Shown here: positions 1 through 8,630 of the stretch, one piece after another | Layout: every line of letters starts with the position of its first letter | Numbering within the stretch: position 1 is the first letter of the stretch | NCBI RefSeq assembly: GCF_036030735.1 | Contig: NZ_CP107928.1 | Span: forward strand, 2,232,001 to 2,296,000 | Source: Streptomyces sp. NBC_00425 | Lineage (GTDB): Bacteria; Actinomycetota; Actinomycetes; Streptomycetales; Streptomycetaceae | DNA: 64,000 nt | Direction of reading: 5' to 3' | Made by a program: the position numbers and the translations under genes | The notes under the pieces: generated by a model | Told to the model about the DNA's origin: nothing | Databases searched by the model: none | Seen by the model: the letters and a program-made list of their open reading frames with translations, nothing else

Positions 1-351
1 TCGATCTGAAGCCATGCCTGGTGGAAGGCCATCCGAGCCAGTAGACCGCTAACCTCGTCGGTGAGCTGCTGCCGTACGGCGGAGGAGGACTTGGGCCGCC
101 GCCGTATGCGGTACGGCATCTCCAGGTACTCCTCGACCGCCGTCAGGGCCTCCGCGAAGGTCTTGGCCCGGCGCTCCTTGCGTACGGCCCGTTGGTTGAG
201 GGCGTATGTCAGGAAGGCGCCGAAGAGGGCGATGAAGGGGACGATCAGTGCGGCGGTCTGGGCCCAGGTCCAGCCGCCGTCCGTCGCCTATGCCGCCGTG
301 AAGTTCGAGCGGGGCCCACCATGACGGCTGGACCCCGTACCAGAGGGGCAT
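1..351 (-). pseudogene. Membrane-anchored protein downstream of the CD-NTase, frameshifted and cut by the window edge
   Basis: An ATG at 351 lies 4 bases after the nucleotidyltransferase stop and opens a reading frame starting MPLWYGVQPSWW. Around positions 280-290 the plausible frame changes: the continuation reads TWAQTAALIVPFIALFGAFL, one hydrophobic membrane segment, then a basic stretch (NQRAVRKERR) and a soluble tail with VEEYLEMPYR. That tail continues past position 1. In the second frame a TAG precedes the membrane segment and no start codon is visible, so a single gene needs a frameshift. Position and topology (one N-terminal membrane anchor, cytoplasmic tail) would suit a membrane effector partner of the nucleotidyltransferase, but I recognise no named family. 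The C-terminus is missing. Confidence 0.45.
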
Positions 352-355
352 GACG

Positions 356-1387
356 TCAGTCTCCCCAGGCCCGGGGCCTGGTCGGCGTGTTGAGTCGGGT
401 GGCGAGCCCCAGGCCCGAGGCGGCCGTACCGCCCGTGAGGATGGTCCGCACGAGGCGGGCGGCCTCCTCCTGTGTTCCGTCCGCGTCCAGCACGAGTTCC
501 GGGAGCACTTGGTGCAGCGCGTGCTGCGCACTGAGCGGCCGCCCTGCCTTCTCATGCTCGATGGCGAGGTCGATGTACTCCTTGGCGGTGGACAGCCGCT
601 TGTGCACGTCGCGGCGCGGCATGTTGAGCGGGATCGGGCCGGCCACGCCGGCCGGGTCGGGCGTCGGGCCCTTGTCGATCTCGTCCGCCGCGTAGGTGAA
701 GAAGGCGCGAAGTGCGTTGACGAGCGGCATGGGCTCGTCGAGGCAGCCGAGGCAGAGAGCCTTGTTGTTCCAGGAGCACATGGGCTTGCTGTGCGTGCCG
801 TTCCAGTGCTTCAGCAGCCGGACCGTACGGGCGAATACGACCTCGGTGGCCTCGATGGCCTGGAGCACCATCCGCGTGTGGGTGATCGGGTCGGCGCGGT
901 CCCACTGGTCAGCGATCCTTGAGTTCGGGATGTGCAGCCCGCGGCCCGAGGGGGGCGGGAGCGCGGTCAGCACGTCCGTGGTGAAGTCGGCCTGGCCCTG
1001 CGTGACCGGTCGCCGAACCGTACGAGTACGGCGCGGCGGCGGCCTTCGACCTCGATGGTGAGCTTGTCGAACTCGTCGTCGAGGTCCTCGTGGATCACCT
1101 CGCGGACCTTCTCCATGAGGTCCAGGGCGCTCTTCTTGCCGGGGCCGTACGGCTCAGCGTCCTTCTTGGTGAGGACGACGCCGAGGTCGACGTCGGTCAG
1201 CGGGGTGTTGGGCGTCGCCGTGCGCGACGCTCCCGTTGTAGTAGGCGGTGGAACCGGGGAAGGCCCGGCGTGCGGACGCGGCCAGGAGTTGGCGGCGGCG
1301 CTTGGCCTCGGCGAGCTCCTCGTCGGTCACCTGGATCTTGCGGCGTCCTTCGTCGAGGAGCTGCGCAAGGGTCTCCTTGCGAACCAT
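356..1387 (-). pseudogene. CD-NTase-like nucleotidyltransferase (CBASS-like), broken by two compensating frameshifts
   Basis: Starts at an ATG with an AGAGG ribosome site. The N-terminus reads through FPGSTAYYNGSVAHGDA, then the frame is lost near 1206. In the adjacent frame the protein continues NTPLTDVDLGVVLTKKDAEP. Near 1010 it returns to a third frame: TQGQADFTTDVLTALPPP, then about 200 residues to the stop. Reassembled, it carries the GS...D-x-D...D pattern of Pol-beta-type nucleotidyltransferases (GS, TDVD, and a later TTDV) in the spacing seen in OAS/CD-NTase enzymes, at about 340 residues. These families make nucleotide second messengers in CBASS defence. Known from the family: the three acidic residues bind metal. 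Inferred: dead gene, or two sequencing indels. It sits between the tnsA-like gene and a membrane protein on the same strand. Confidence 0.6.
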
Positions 1388-1461
1388 CGGTACCTCTTTC
1401 TCTGCCAGGCGGCAATCGGTAGACGCTGCTCATGCGTTGGCTCACCGAGGCAACGCATGTG

Positions 1462-2181
1462 TCATGAGCGGGGGCCGCGCCATCGGTGCGCCAGCCGGGC
1501 GAAACCGGAGCGGAAGATGTTGCGTCCGGCCCGGGCGCGCTCCGCCGCGAGGTGTCGTCCGGTAACGGTGGGGGCGGCATCGCCCAGGGCGAGCAGTGTT
1601 GTGTCGTACGGGCATCCGGGGTTGCACCCTTCGGTACGACGGTCGAGGGTACCGGTGGCGAGGTGGTACAGCTGCCCGCTCGGCTCCGAAACCATCGCGT
1701 AGTCCCAGCCCAGCCGCGCGCAGGTATGTCGGGTGCGCTCCTCCTGCAGCAACACCTCAGGATCGTCACGCAGTTCAGGGTTCTTCACGTCCAGCAGCAG
1801 CACCCTGCCGTCGCGGTGGCGTACGAAGACGTCCGGTGTGTGCTGCCAAACCCCGCGAGCGTCGATCGCGTCGAATTCCAAGGGCTGCATGACGAACACG
1901 GTCACCTGTGGGTCGAAGTCCAGCAGCGTCAGCCACTTCGGCTCCAGAACGCTTTCATAGTCGGCGAAGTCACCCCACTTCGCGACCCAGTACTGGCCCG
2001 GCATGTGCCCTTGGTCCCGGTGGCTGGGGATGGCCCGCACCATCCTGCCGTTCTCGAACGGCACGTCAGCAGCCTCATCCAGCCGTACCAGATGCTGGAG
2101 TCCCTCAGAATCGACGTACCGTACCCGCACCATGTCGATGTCTCGAACAGATGGCTCCGGTACCTTCGCATCACAGCTCAC
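1462..2181 (-). CDS. TnsA-like transposon endonuclease subunit
   Basis: 239 residues starting at GTG, overlapping the end of the tniQ frame by 11 bases. The core looks like the TnsA N-terminal nuclease: acidic residues in YESVLEPKWL (76-84), then HTPDVFV (Asp117) and LLLDVKNPE (Asp131-Val-Lys133), a PD-(D/E)xK active-site pattern. In Tn7-like elements TnsA cuts the 5' ends of the transposon while TnsB (DDE transposase) cuts the 3' ends. Here the partner tnsB and the ATPase tnsC/tniB are absent from the window. Of the four minus-strand genes in this block it is the only one without a visible frameshift. The C-terminal 60 residues are basic and could contact TnsC or DNA. Confidence 0.75.
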   Translation of the reverse strand: MSCDAKVPEPSVRDIDMVRVRYVDSEGLQHLVRLDEAADVPFENGRMVRAIPSHRDQGHMPGQYWVAKWGDFADYESVLEPKWLTLLDFDPQVTVFVMQPLEFDAIDARGVWQHTPDVFVRHRDGRVLLLDVKNPELRDDPEVLLQEERTRHTCARLGWDYAMVSEPSGQLYHLATGTLDRRTEGCNPGCPYDTTLLALGDAAPTVTGRHLAAERARAGRNIFRSGFARLAHRWRGPRS

Positions 2182-3278
2182 CGCGAGTATTTCCTTTCCG
2201 CGGACTCCTGGCCGAACTGTCCACCGGCACCTGCGCTGCCACTGCCCTCGCGAAAACCCCCGGCACCGGAAGCCGCACCAACGGACGGGCCGTCAAGCAA
2301 CCTTCCTCAATCGCCGTACGCACCAACGGCGACAAAAACCGACTCAACTCCCGCCTGTCGGGCGCGGCCAGAAGAGGGGTCACCACCGTAAGAAACGCTG
2401 CCGCAGCTCCGGCCGAAGCAGGGCCCCAGCCGAACTGGTTCCGGTGCACATCTCGCTCGACGCGTTCATCCAGAAGAGCCCGGGCACACCAGCCAGGCAC
2501 GCCCGGCAAACGTCCCATGATCGTGGGCAGCCCGAGCCGCAAGAAGATCACACACGCGCGGAACGCCGCGAACCACTCTCCTGCCGATACCTTCACGCCT
2601 CCCAGCGTGGGATATGCCCGGCGGTACGCGGTGTCCAGCCATCGCCGCTGTGCGTCGACCGTCCGCTCGTCCGCCCGGCTCACGCGAACTGCGGGCAGCC
2701 ACTGTGGACACGGTCTCCCGTGAACGGAATTCGCGCAGCACGTTGGAGGCCTGTCCCACCGTGGCACGGACCCGAGGCCGGGCTCCACCCCACCGCAGCG
2801 CCCAACCGCACGCCGGACACCGATCCAGCAGCTTCACCTGATGCTCGGGGCACACCGCCGCACACGACAGCTTCCACCACAGCCGCCACACCCCGCCCGA
2901 CGCCAGCAGACAGCACGGACAGGCCCGGCTGCCGTACACCTCCACCCACTCCCGGGCCGCCGACGGCCCACGCGCCTTGCTGGCGGACAGCACCGCCGCC
3001 ACACTCAGCGGCCCATCCTCGAAAACCGACAGGTGCATCCTGTCCACTGCGCTGCCTGGGACACCCGTCGCTGCGTACACGGCCTGCCGGACCGCCTCAT
3101 CACACTGCACTCCGAACACAGGGGGCCGGGTACTCGCATAAACCCCCCGAAGGTGCAGCCCCATCAGGTTGGCGACCTCAGCCGGCGGACATCGGTTCAC
3201 GCGAGCCATCCGATCCACCCACGACGCGAACGTCTCATCCGCTCGCGGAGCTGTGACCAGCGCTAATCGCCGTGGCAA
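2171..3278 (-). pseudogene. tniQ: TniQ family protein, frameshifted
   Basis: Likely start is TTG at 3278, ten bases after a strong AGGAGG. The first part (ETFASWVDRMARVN...) is a TniQ N-terminus with a zinc-finger pattern: Cys120, Cys122/Cys123, Cys143-Pro-Glu-His146 and Cys154-Pro-Ala-Cys157. Sense continues to STVAA near 2690-2705, then the sensible frame shifts to VRVSRADERTVDAQRRW and runs to a TGA at 2171. One indel would fuse both parts into a TniQ of roughly 365 residues. TniQ/TnsD proteins choose the target site for Tn7-like transposons. The stop overlaps the start of tnsA, so the two were one operon. A functional split protein cannot be excluded but is less likely. Confidence 0.7.
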
Positions 3279-3292
3279 GATATGCCCACCTC

Positions 3293-3370
3293 CTGAGAGT
3301 GACCTGCATCACTATCATTTTGGGGCATCCACTCTCATTTGCACTCTCATTTTGAGGTGCCCCACTCATC
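3293..3370 (+). repeat. CACTCTCATTT-type direct repeats upstream of tniQ (possible transposon-end iterons)
   Basis: Three near-copies of CACT(A/C)TCATTT begin at 3310, 3330 and 3342, a degenerate fourth near 3363, and an inverted copy (TGAGAGTG) lies at 3294. The segment is clearly more AT-rich than its surroundings. Repeats of this sort occur as transposase-binding sites at Tn7-like ends, and their place just outside tniQ fits that. They could instead be operators for tniQ or for the divergent hydroxyproline operon. Confidence 0.4.
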
Positions 3371-3410
3371 GGCGCGCGCCTGCACGCGCTCTTCCTCGGC
3401 ACAGCGCCAT

Positions 3411-3422
3411 GTGACATATTAC
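3411..3422 (+). promoter_or_regulatory. Candidate GntR operator, copy 1, over the promoter of the dehydrogenase operon
   Basis: GTGACATATTAC matches two other 12-mers in this cluster (6342 and 8631), all sharing GTGACAT...AC. It contains a CATATT that could be a -10 element, only six bases before the GTG start of the first gene, and there is no Shine-Dalgarno sequence. The transcript is therefore probably leaderless, and a bound repressor would block the promoter. Confidence 0.5.
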
Positions 3423-3426
3423 TGTC

Positions 3427-4650
3427 GTGACCAAGCGACCGAGCGGTGACGTGGTGGTCGTCGGCGCGGGCATGGTGGGCGCCGCCTGTGCGCTGTACGC
3501 GGCACGCGCCGGTCTCGACGTGATCGTGGTGGACCGTGGCCCGGTGGGCGGCGGCACCACCGGCGCCGGCGAGGGCAATCTCCTCGTCTCCGACAAGAAG
3601 CCCGGGCCGGAACTCCAACTGGCCCTGCTGTCGCTCCGGTTGTGGCGGGAACTGGCCGAGGGGGAGCTCGCCGCGGCCGTGGAGTACGAGCCCAAGGGCG
3701 GCCTCGTGGTGGCGTCGACCGCGGAATCCCTCACCGCGCTGACGGCTCTCGCGGCCGGGCAGCGCGCCGCCGGGGTGCGCGCCGTCCCTGTCGACGCGGG
3801 GCAACTTCGGGACCTGGAACCCCACTTGGCGGCCGGTCTCGCCGGCGGAGTGCTGTACCCGCAGGACGCCCAGGTCATGCCCACCCTCGCCGCCGCCCAC
3901 CTGATGTGCGCCTCGGGCGCACGGCTGGAGACCGGCCGTACGGTGACCCGGATCCTGCGCGGCCCCGACGGTGCGGTGCGGGGCGTGCGGACCGACCGCG
4001 GCGACATCCTCGCGCCCGCCGTGGTCAACGCGGCGGGCGTCGGAGCGGCGGAGGTCGCCGCCCTGGCCGGCGTCGCGGTTCCCGTGCTGCCCCGCCGTGG
4101 CTTCGTCCTCGTCACCGAGCCGCTGCCGCCACGCGTACGGCACAAGGTGTACGCCGCCGACTACGTGGCCGACGTGGCGAGCGACTCGGCGGCCCTGCAG
4201 ACCTCCCCGGTCGTCGAGGGCACCGCCGCCGGTCCGGTGCTGATCGGCGCGAGCCGGGAACGGGTCGGGTTCGACAGGTCCTTCTCGCTGCCGGTCGTGC
4301 GCGCCCTGGCGGCGGGGGCCACCCGCCTCTTCCCGTTCCTGGCACACGTCCGGGCGATGCGCACCTACGTCGGCTTCCGCCCGTACCTGCCCGACCACCT
4401 GCCCGCGGTCGGCCCCGACCCGCGGGTGCCGGGTCTGTTCCACGCCTGCGGACACGAGGGCGCGGGCATCGGTCTCGCCACCGGCACGGGCCGGCTCCTC
4501 GCGCAGACGCTCACCGGCGCGAGCCCGGAACTGGATCTGACGCCGTTCCGACCCGACCGCTTCGACCGCCCGCCCCGCTCCCCGGACCCCGGCCGCCCGG
4601 CCGCCCGGTCCGGCCGGGCGGAACCCTTCAGCGAGGAGGCCTCTCCGTGA
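3427..4650 (+). CDS. D-hydroxyproline dehydrogenase, FAD-dependent DAO-type catalytic subunit
   Basis: 407 residues, GTG start without a ribosome site. A Rossmann FAD motif (VVGAGMVGAACALYAARAG) opens the protein, followed by the DAO fold and a C-terminal HEGAGIGLATGTG flavin-contact segment. With the next two genes it matches the three-subunit amine dehydrogenase that oxidises cis-4-hydroxy-D-proline to pyrroline-4-hydroxy-2-carboxylate, described for pseudomonads. This subunit would hold the substrate site. The stop overlaps the next start (GTGA), giving translational coupling. Sarcosine- or proline-type substrates are possible from the fold alone; the epimerase and deaminase downstream decide for hydroxyproline. 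Confidence 0.85.
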   Translation: MTKRPSGDVVVVGAGMVGAACALYAARAGLDVIVVDRGPVGGGTTGAGEGNLLVSDKKPGPELQLALLSLRLWRELAEGELAAAVEYEPKGGLVVASTAESLTALTALAAGQRAAGVRAVPVDAGQLRDLEPHLAAGLAGGVLYPQDAQVMPTLAAAHLMCASGARLETGRTVTRILRGPDGAVRGVRTDRGDILAPAVVNAAGVGAAEVAALAGVAVPVLPRRGFVLVTEPLPPRVRHKVYAADYVADVASDSAALQTSPVVEGTAAGPVLIGASRERVGFDRSFSLPVVRALAAGATRLFPFLAHVRAMRTYVGFRPYLPDHLPAVGPDPRVPGLFHACGHEGAGIGLATGTGRLLAQTLTGASPELDLTPFRPDRFDRPPRSPDPGRPAARSGRAEPFSEEASP

Positions 4651-4946
4651 ATCCCCTGCGGTTGGTCCGGGCCCGTCCCGGCGTCCCGTTCACCGTCACC
4701 TTCGACGACCGGGAGATCGAGGCGCTGCCCGGGCAGACGCTGGCCGCCGCGCTGTGGTCGGGCGGTGTCACGGCCTGGCGCACGACCCGCGGTGCGGGCC
4801 GGCCGCGCGGGGTGTTCTGCGGGATCGGAGTCTGCTTCGACTGTCTGGTCACCGTCGACGGCCGACCCGGTCTGCGGGCCTGTCTGGTGCCGGCCGCGCC
4901 GGGGGCCGTCGTCCGCTCGCAGTCCGGGTCGGGCCACGATGAGTGA
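4647..4946 (+). CDS. D-hydroxyproline dehydrogenase, small [2Fe-2S] subunit
   Basis: 99 residues, GTG start overlapping the upstream stop. It begins with the ferredoxin-like strand PFTVTFDDREIEALPGQTLA and has the cysteine cluster CGIGVCFDC followed by RACLVP, the arrangement of the small Fer2_4 subunit found in hydroxyproline dehydrogenases, octopine/nopaline oxidases and the N-terminus of sarcosine oxidase alpha. It would pass electrons between the two flavin subunits. The next gene starts inside its last codons, so the three subunits are made in fixed ratio. Confidence 0.85.
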   Translation: MNPLRLVRARPGVPFTVTFDDREIEALPGQTLAAALWSGGVTAWRTTRGAGRPRGVFCGIGVCFDCLVTVDGRPGLRACLVPAAPGAVVRSQSGSGHDE

Positions 4947-6345
4947 GCGGCGCCCCGTCCTCGCGGTGATCGGCGCCGGCCCGGCCGGGCTCGCCGCCGC
5001 TCTGGCGGCCGCGGCGCGAGGCGTGCGCGTGATGCTGGTCGACTCCGCAGCCGAGGCGGGCGGGCAGTTCTACCGGCAGCCCGCGCGCGGCCTCGGCGCC
5101 CGGCGCCCCGAGGCGCTGCACCACCGGTGGCGCACCTGGGAGCGCCTGCGCGCGGGACTGGACGCCCACCTCGGCGCAGGTCGCGTGACACACCTGACCG
5201 ACCATCATGTCTGGTGTGTGGAGCGTGATTCGGACCGTCTCGTCGTGCACTCGCTGCTCGGCCCGCAACAGACGGAGTCCGTCGCCGTGCGGGCCGACGC
5301 GGTACTGCTGGCGACCGGCGCGTACGAGAAGGTCCTGCCGTTCCCCGGCTGGACCCTGCCCGGAGTGGTCACCGCGGGCGGCGCGCAGGCCCTGCTCAAG
5401 GGAGGGCTGGCGCTGTCCGGCGGTACGGCCGTCGTCGCCGGCACCGGCCCGCTGCTGCTTCCCGTGGCGACCGGTCTCGCGGCGGCCGGCGCCCGGGTCG
5501 TCGCCCTGGTGGAGTCGGCCGGCCCCAAGAGCCTCGCACGCAGCGCCCGCGCCTGGGCCGCGGCCCCCGCGAAGCTCGCCGAGGGAGCGGAGCTCGCGGC
5601 CCGACTGGCGCTCCGGCGCGTGCCGGTGATGGCCCGTCAGGTCGTGCTGGAGGCCCATGGCGTCGACCGGCTGGAGTCGGTCACCGTGGCCGCGCTGGAC
5701 GGCGCCGGCCGTCCCGCGCCCGGCAGCCGGCGACAGCTCTCCTGCGACACCCTCGCCGTCGGTCACGGTCTGCTGCCGCACACGGATCTCGCGGACGGGC
5801 TCGGCTGCCGCCTCGACGGACCGGGCGTGTGGGTCGACGCCGAGCAGCGCACCGACGTGCCCGGTGTCTGGGCCGCGGGCGAGACCACGGGCGTGGGCGG
5901 CGCGACGCTGTCGCTGGCGGAGGGTCACATCGCCGGACGCTCGGCGGCGGCGCGACTGACGGGACGGGTCCCCGACCCGGACGGCTGGGCTCCGGCCGCC
6001 CGGGCCCGGGACCGGCTGCGGACGTTCTTCACCGCACTGGACGCCGCGTACGCCGCGCAGCCCGTCCGGTGGGCCGAGCAGGTGACCGACGAGACGGTCG
6101 TGTGCCGCTGCGAGGAGGTGCCCGCCGGCGCCGTCCGCGATGCCGTCGGCGCACTCGGCGCCGGTGACCTGCGCACCGTGAAACTGCTGACCAGAGCCGG
6201 CATGGGCTGGTGTCAGGGCCGGATGTGCGAACCCGGGGTGGCCGGCGTGGCGGGCTGCGCGCTCATTCCGGCACGACGGCTGCTGGCCCGCCCGGTGCCG
6301 CTCGGCGTCCTGGCCGATCCGGCCGAACCCCCGGCAGCCCCGTGA
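4939..6345 (+). CDS. D-hydroxyproline dehydrogenase, large FAD/NAD(P)-type subunit
   Basis: 468 residues, ATG start inside the 3' end of the ferredoxin gene. Two dinucleotide-binding motifs are visible: VIGAGPAGLAAALAAAARG at the N-terminus and TAVVAGTGPLLLPVATGLAA near 160. The C-terminus has a BFD-like cluster with CRCEEV and a later CQGRMCEP, expected to hold an extra [2Fe-2S] centre. The subunit resembles the alpha subunit of heterotrimeric hydroxyproline dehydrogenases and sarcosine oxidases. It probably delivers electrons to the respiratory chain or to NAD. A palindromic operator overlaps its last codon. Confidence 0.85.
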   Translation: MSERRPVLAVIGAGPAGLAAALAAAARGVRVMLVDSAAEAGGQFYRQPARGLGARRPEALHHRWRTWERLRAGLDAHLGAGRVTHLTDHHVWCVERDSDRLVVHSLLGPQQTESVAVRADAVLLATGAYEKVLPFPGWTLPGVVTAGGAQALLKGGLALSGGTAVVAGTGPLLLPVATGLAAAGARVVALVESAGPKSLARSARAWAAAPAKLAEGAELAARLALRRVPVMARQVVLEAHGVDRLESVTVAALDGAGRPAPGSRRQLSCDTLAVGHGLLPHTDLADGLGCRLDGPGVWVDAEQRTDVPGVWAAGETTGVGGATLSLAEGHIAGRSAAARLTGRVPDPDGWAPAARARDRLRTFFTALDAAYAAQPVRWAEQVTDETVVCRCEEVPAGAVRDAVGALGAGDLRTVKLLTRAGMGWCQGRMCEPGVAGVAGCALIPARRLLARPVPLGVLADPAEPPAAP

Positions 6346-6353
6346 CATGTCAC
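6342..6353 (+). promoter_or_regulatory. Candidate GntR operator, copy 2 (perfect palindrome)
   Basis: GTGACATGTCAC is a perfect 12-base palindrome at the stop codon of the dehydrogenase and 39 bases before the deaminase start. It is the best-conserved of three related 12-mers at 3411, 6342 and 8631. Inferred target of the GntR regulator at the end of the cluster. Confidence 0.55.
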
Positions 6354-6392
6354 ACCTCACCCCCGAGTCACCTCTCGTGAAGGGACCCGTGC

Positions 6393-7346
6393 ATGACCAC
6401 CCCCGCCACCCCGCCCGCACCCGCCCGTCCCCCTGCCGCCGCCCCGGCTCCCAGCGCCTCCCGGCGACGACCCTGGCACGGTGTCCTCGTCGCCACCGCG
6501 CTGCCGTTCGACGACGACCTGCGCGTCGACCACGACCGGTACGCCGAGCACTGCGCCTGGCTGGTGGCGAACGGCTGTGACGGCGTCGTGCCCAACGGCT
6601 CGCTGGGCGAGTACCAGGTGCTCACTCCCGAGGAGCGCGCCAGGGTGGTGGAGACGGCGGTCGCCGCCGTGGGCGGGGCGCGCGTCATGCCCGGGGTCGC
6701 CGCGTACGGCTCGGCCGAGGCCCGCCGCTGGGCCGAGCAGGCGGCCGGAGCGGGCTGCTCGGCGGTGATGCTGCTGCCGCCCAACGCCTATCGCGCCGAC
6801 GAGCGTGCCGTCGTCGCGCACTACGCGGAGGTGGCCCGGACGGGCCTTCCGGTCGTGGCGTACAACAACCCGATCGACACCAAGGTCGACCTCGTGCCGG
6901 AACTGCTGGCGCGACTGCACGGCGAGGGTCACATCCACGCCGTCAAGGAGTTCTCCGGCGATGTGCGCCGCGCCTACCGCATCGCCGAACACGCCCCCGA
7001 ACTCGATCTGTTGGCGGGCGCGGACGACGTACTGCTGGAGCTTGCCGTGGCCGGCGCCAAAGGCTGGGTGGCCGGCTACCCCAACGCGCTGCCGAGGGCC
7101 TCGGCGGAGCTGTACCGGGCGGCCGTGGCCGGTGACCTCACCACCGCGCTCCCCCTCTACCGCCGGCTGCATCCGCTGCTGCGCTGGGACTCACGCGTCG
7201 AGTTCGTCCAGGCCATCAAGCTCTCGATGGACGTGGTGGGCCGGCAGGGCGGCCGCTGCCGTCCGCCCCGGGTCCCGCTGCTGCCGGACCAGGAGGCGGC
7301 CGTCCGCGCGGCCACCGAGAAGGCCGTCGCCGCCGGCCTCGCGTGA
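6393..7346 (+). CDS. DapA-family aldolase, probable pyrroline-4-hydroxy-2-carboxylate deaminase
   Basis: 317 residues, ATG after GAAGGGA. A DHDPS/NAL-type TIM barrel: the NGSLGEYQ phosphate/carboxylate loop, Tyr157 in the VVAYNNP strand, and the Schiff-base lysine Lys185 in HAVKEFSG. The first 27 residues are Ala/Pro-rich and outside the fold. Members of this family next to hydroxyproline epimerases and dehydrogenases remove the amino group and water from pyrroline-4-hydroxy-2-carboxylate to give 2-oxoglutarate semialdehyde. Context supports that reaction over lysine synthesis. Confidence 0.8.
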   Translation: MTTPATPPAPARPPAAAPAPSASRRRPWHGVLVATALPFDDDLRVDHDRYAEHCAWLVANGCDGVVPNGSLGEYQVLTPEERARVVETAVAAVGGARVMPGVAAYGSAEARRWAEQAAGAGCSAVMLLPPNAYRADERAVVAHYAEVARTGLPVVAYNNPIDTKVDLVPELLARLHGEGHIHAVKEFSGDVRRAYRIAEHAPELDLLAGADDVLLELAVAGAKGWVAGYPNALPRASAELYRAAVAGDLTTALPLYRRLHPLLRWDSRVEFVQAIKLSMDVVGRQGGRCRPPRVPLLPDQEAAVRAATEKAVAAGLA

Positions 7347-7523
7347 CGCGCCCCGCCCGCCCGGCCCGCGGCGCGCGCGTCGCACGGGCCACGGCGGACG
7401 GCCACCGCAGAGGACCACGGAAGGACCACGGAAGAAGAGCACGGCGGCCGGCCGCCGGTCGCATCTCCCCGCGGCGTACGACCACCGCCCGGCGGTCGCC
7501 CGCACGGCACGGAAAGGGACTTC

Positions 7524-8525
7524 ATGCGCAGCAAGCTCGTCCTGCACGCCGTCGACTCGCACACCGAGGGCATGCCGACCCGGGTGATCACGGGCGGCAT
7601 CGGCGTCGTCCCCGGCGCGACGATGAACGAGCGGCGGCTGTGGTTCCGCGAACACCGGGACGACGTCAAGCAGTTGCTGATGAACGAGCCGCGCGGGCAC
7701 TCCGCGATGAGCGGCGCGATCCTCCAGCCGCCCACCCGGCCGGACTGCGACTGGGGCGTCCTCTACATCGAGGTCTCCGGCTATCTCCCGATGTGCGGCC
7801 ACGGCACGATCGGGGTGGCGACCGTCCTCGTCGAGACGGGCATGGTCGAGGTCGTCGAACCGGTCACCACGATCCGGCTGGACACCCCCGCCGGGATCGT
7901 CGTCGCCGAAGTCGCGGTCGAGGACGGGGCGGCCACGTCCGTCACACTGCGGAACGTCCCCTCCTTCGCGGTCGCGCTGGACCGCAAGGCGGTACTGCCC
8001 GACGGCCGCACGGTGACCTACGACCTGGCGTACGGCGGCAACTTCTACGCGATCCTGCCGCTGGAGGAGTTCGGGCTGCCCTTCGACCGCGCCCGCAAGG
8101 ACGACATCCTGCACGCCGGGCTGGCGCTGATGGAGGCGATCAACTCCGAGGAGGAGCCGGTCCATCCGGAGGACCCGTCCATCCGCGGCTGCCACCACGT
8201 GCACCTGTACGCGCCCGGCGCCACCGCGCGGCACTCCCGGCACGCGATGGCCATCCACCCCGGCTGGTTCGACCGCTCGCCGTGCGGCACCGGGACCAGC
8301 GCGCGCATGGCCCAACTGCACGCGCGAGGGGAGCTGCCGCTGCACACCGAGTTCGTCAACGAGTCCTTCATCGGCACCCGCTTCACGGGCCGGCTCCTCG
8401 GGCGGACGGAGGTCGCCGGCCGTCCGGCGGTGCTGCCCAGCTTCACCGGCCGCGCCTGGATCACCGGCACCGCCCAGTACCTGCTGGACCCCACGGACCC
8501 CTTCCCTGCCGGTTTCGTCCTCTGA
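7524..8525 (+). CDS. 4-hydroxyproline 2-epimerase (proline racemase family)
   Basis: 333 residues, ATG after AAAGGGA. Both catalytic cysteines of the family are present: Cys91 in MCGHGTIG and Cys254 in SPCGTGTSA. Enzymes with a Thr at the second site are trans-3-hydroxyproline dehydratases, so this one is a racemase or epimerase. It would turn trans-4-hydroxy-L-proline into cis-4-hydroxy-D-proline, the substrate of the upstream dehydrogenase. Collagen-derived or plant-wall hydroxyproline is the likely source. Proline racemase activity cannot be separated by sequence alone; the neighbours argue for hydroxyproline. Confidence 0.85.
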   Translation: MRSKLVLHAVDSHTEGMPTRVITGGIGVVPGATMNERRLWFREHRDDVKQLLMNEPRGHSAMSGAILQPPTRPDCDWGVLYIEVSGYLPMCGHGTIGVATVLVETGMVEVVEPVTTIRLDTPAGIVVAEVAVEDGAATSVTLRNVPSFAVALDRKAVLPDGRTVTYDLAYGGNFYAILPLEEFGLPFDRARKDDILHAGLALMEAINSEEEPVHPEDPSIRGCHHVHLYAPGATARHSRHAMAIHPGWFDRSPCGTGTSARMAQLHARGELPLHTEFVNESFIGTRFTGRLLGRTEVAGRPAVLPSFTGRAWITGTAQYLLDPTDPFPAGFVL

Positions 8526-8630
8526 CCCCGTGCAGGGCGCGCCCTCGCCCGCCTCGGTGACGGAAAGGGTGTGACGGGGACGGGGACGGGGACGGTGACG
8601 GGCGGCCGGCTCCGTAGATACTGGTGGCAC

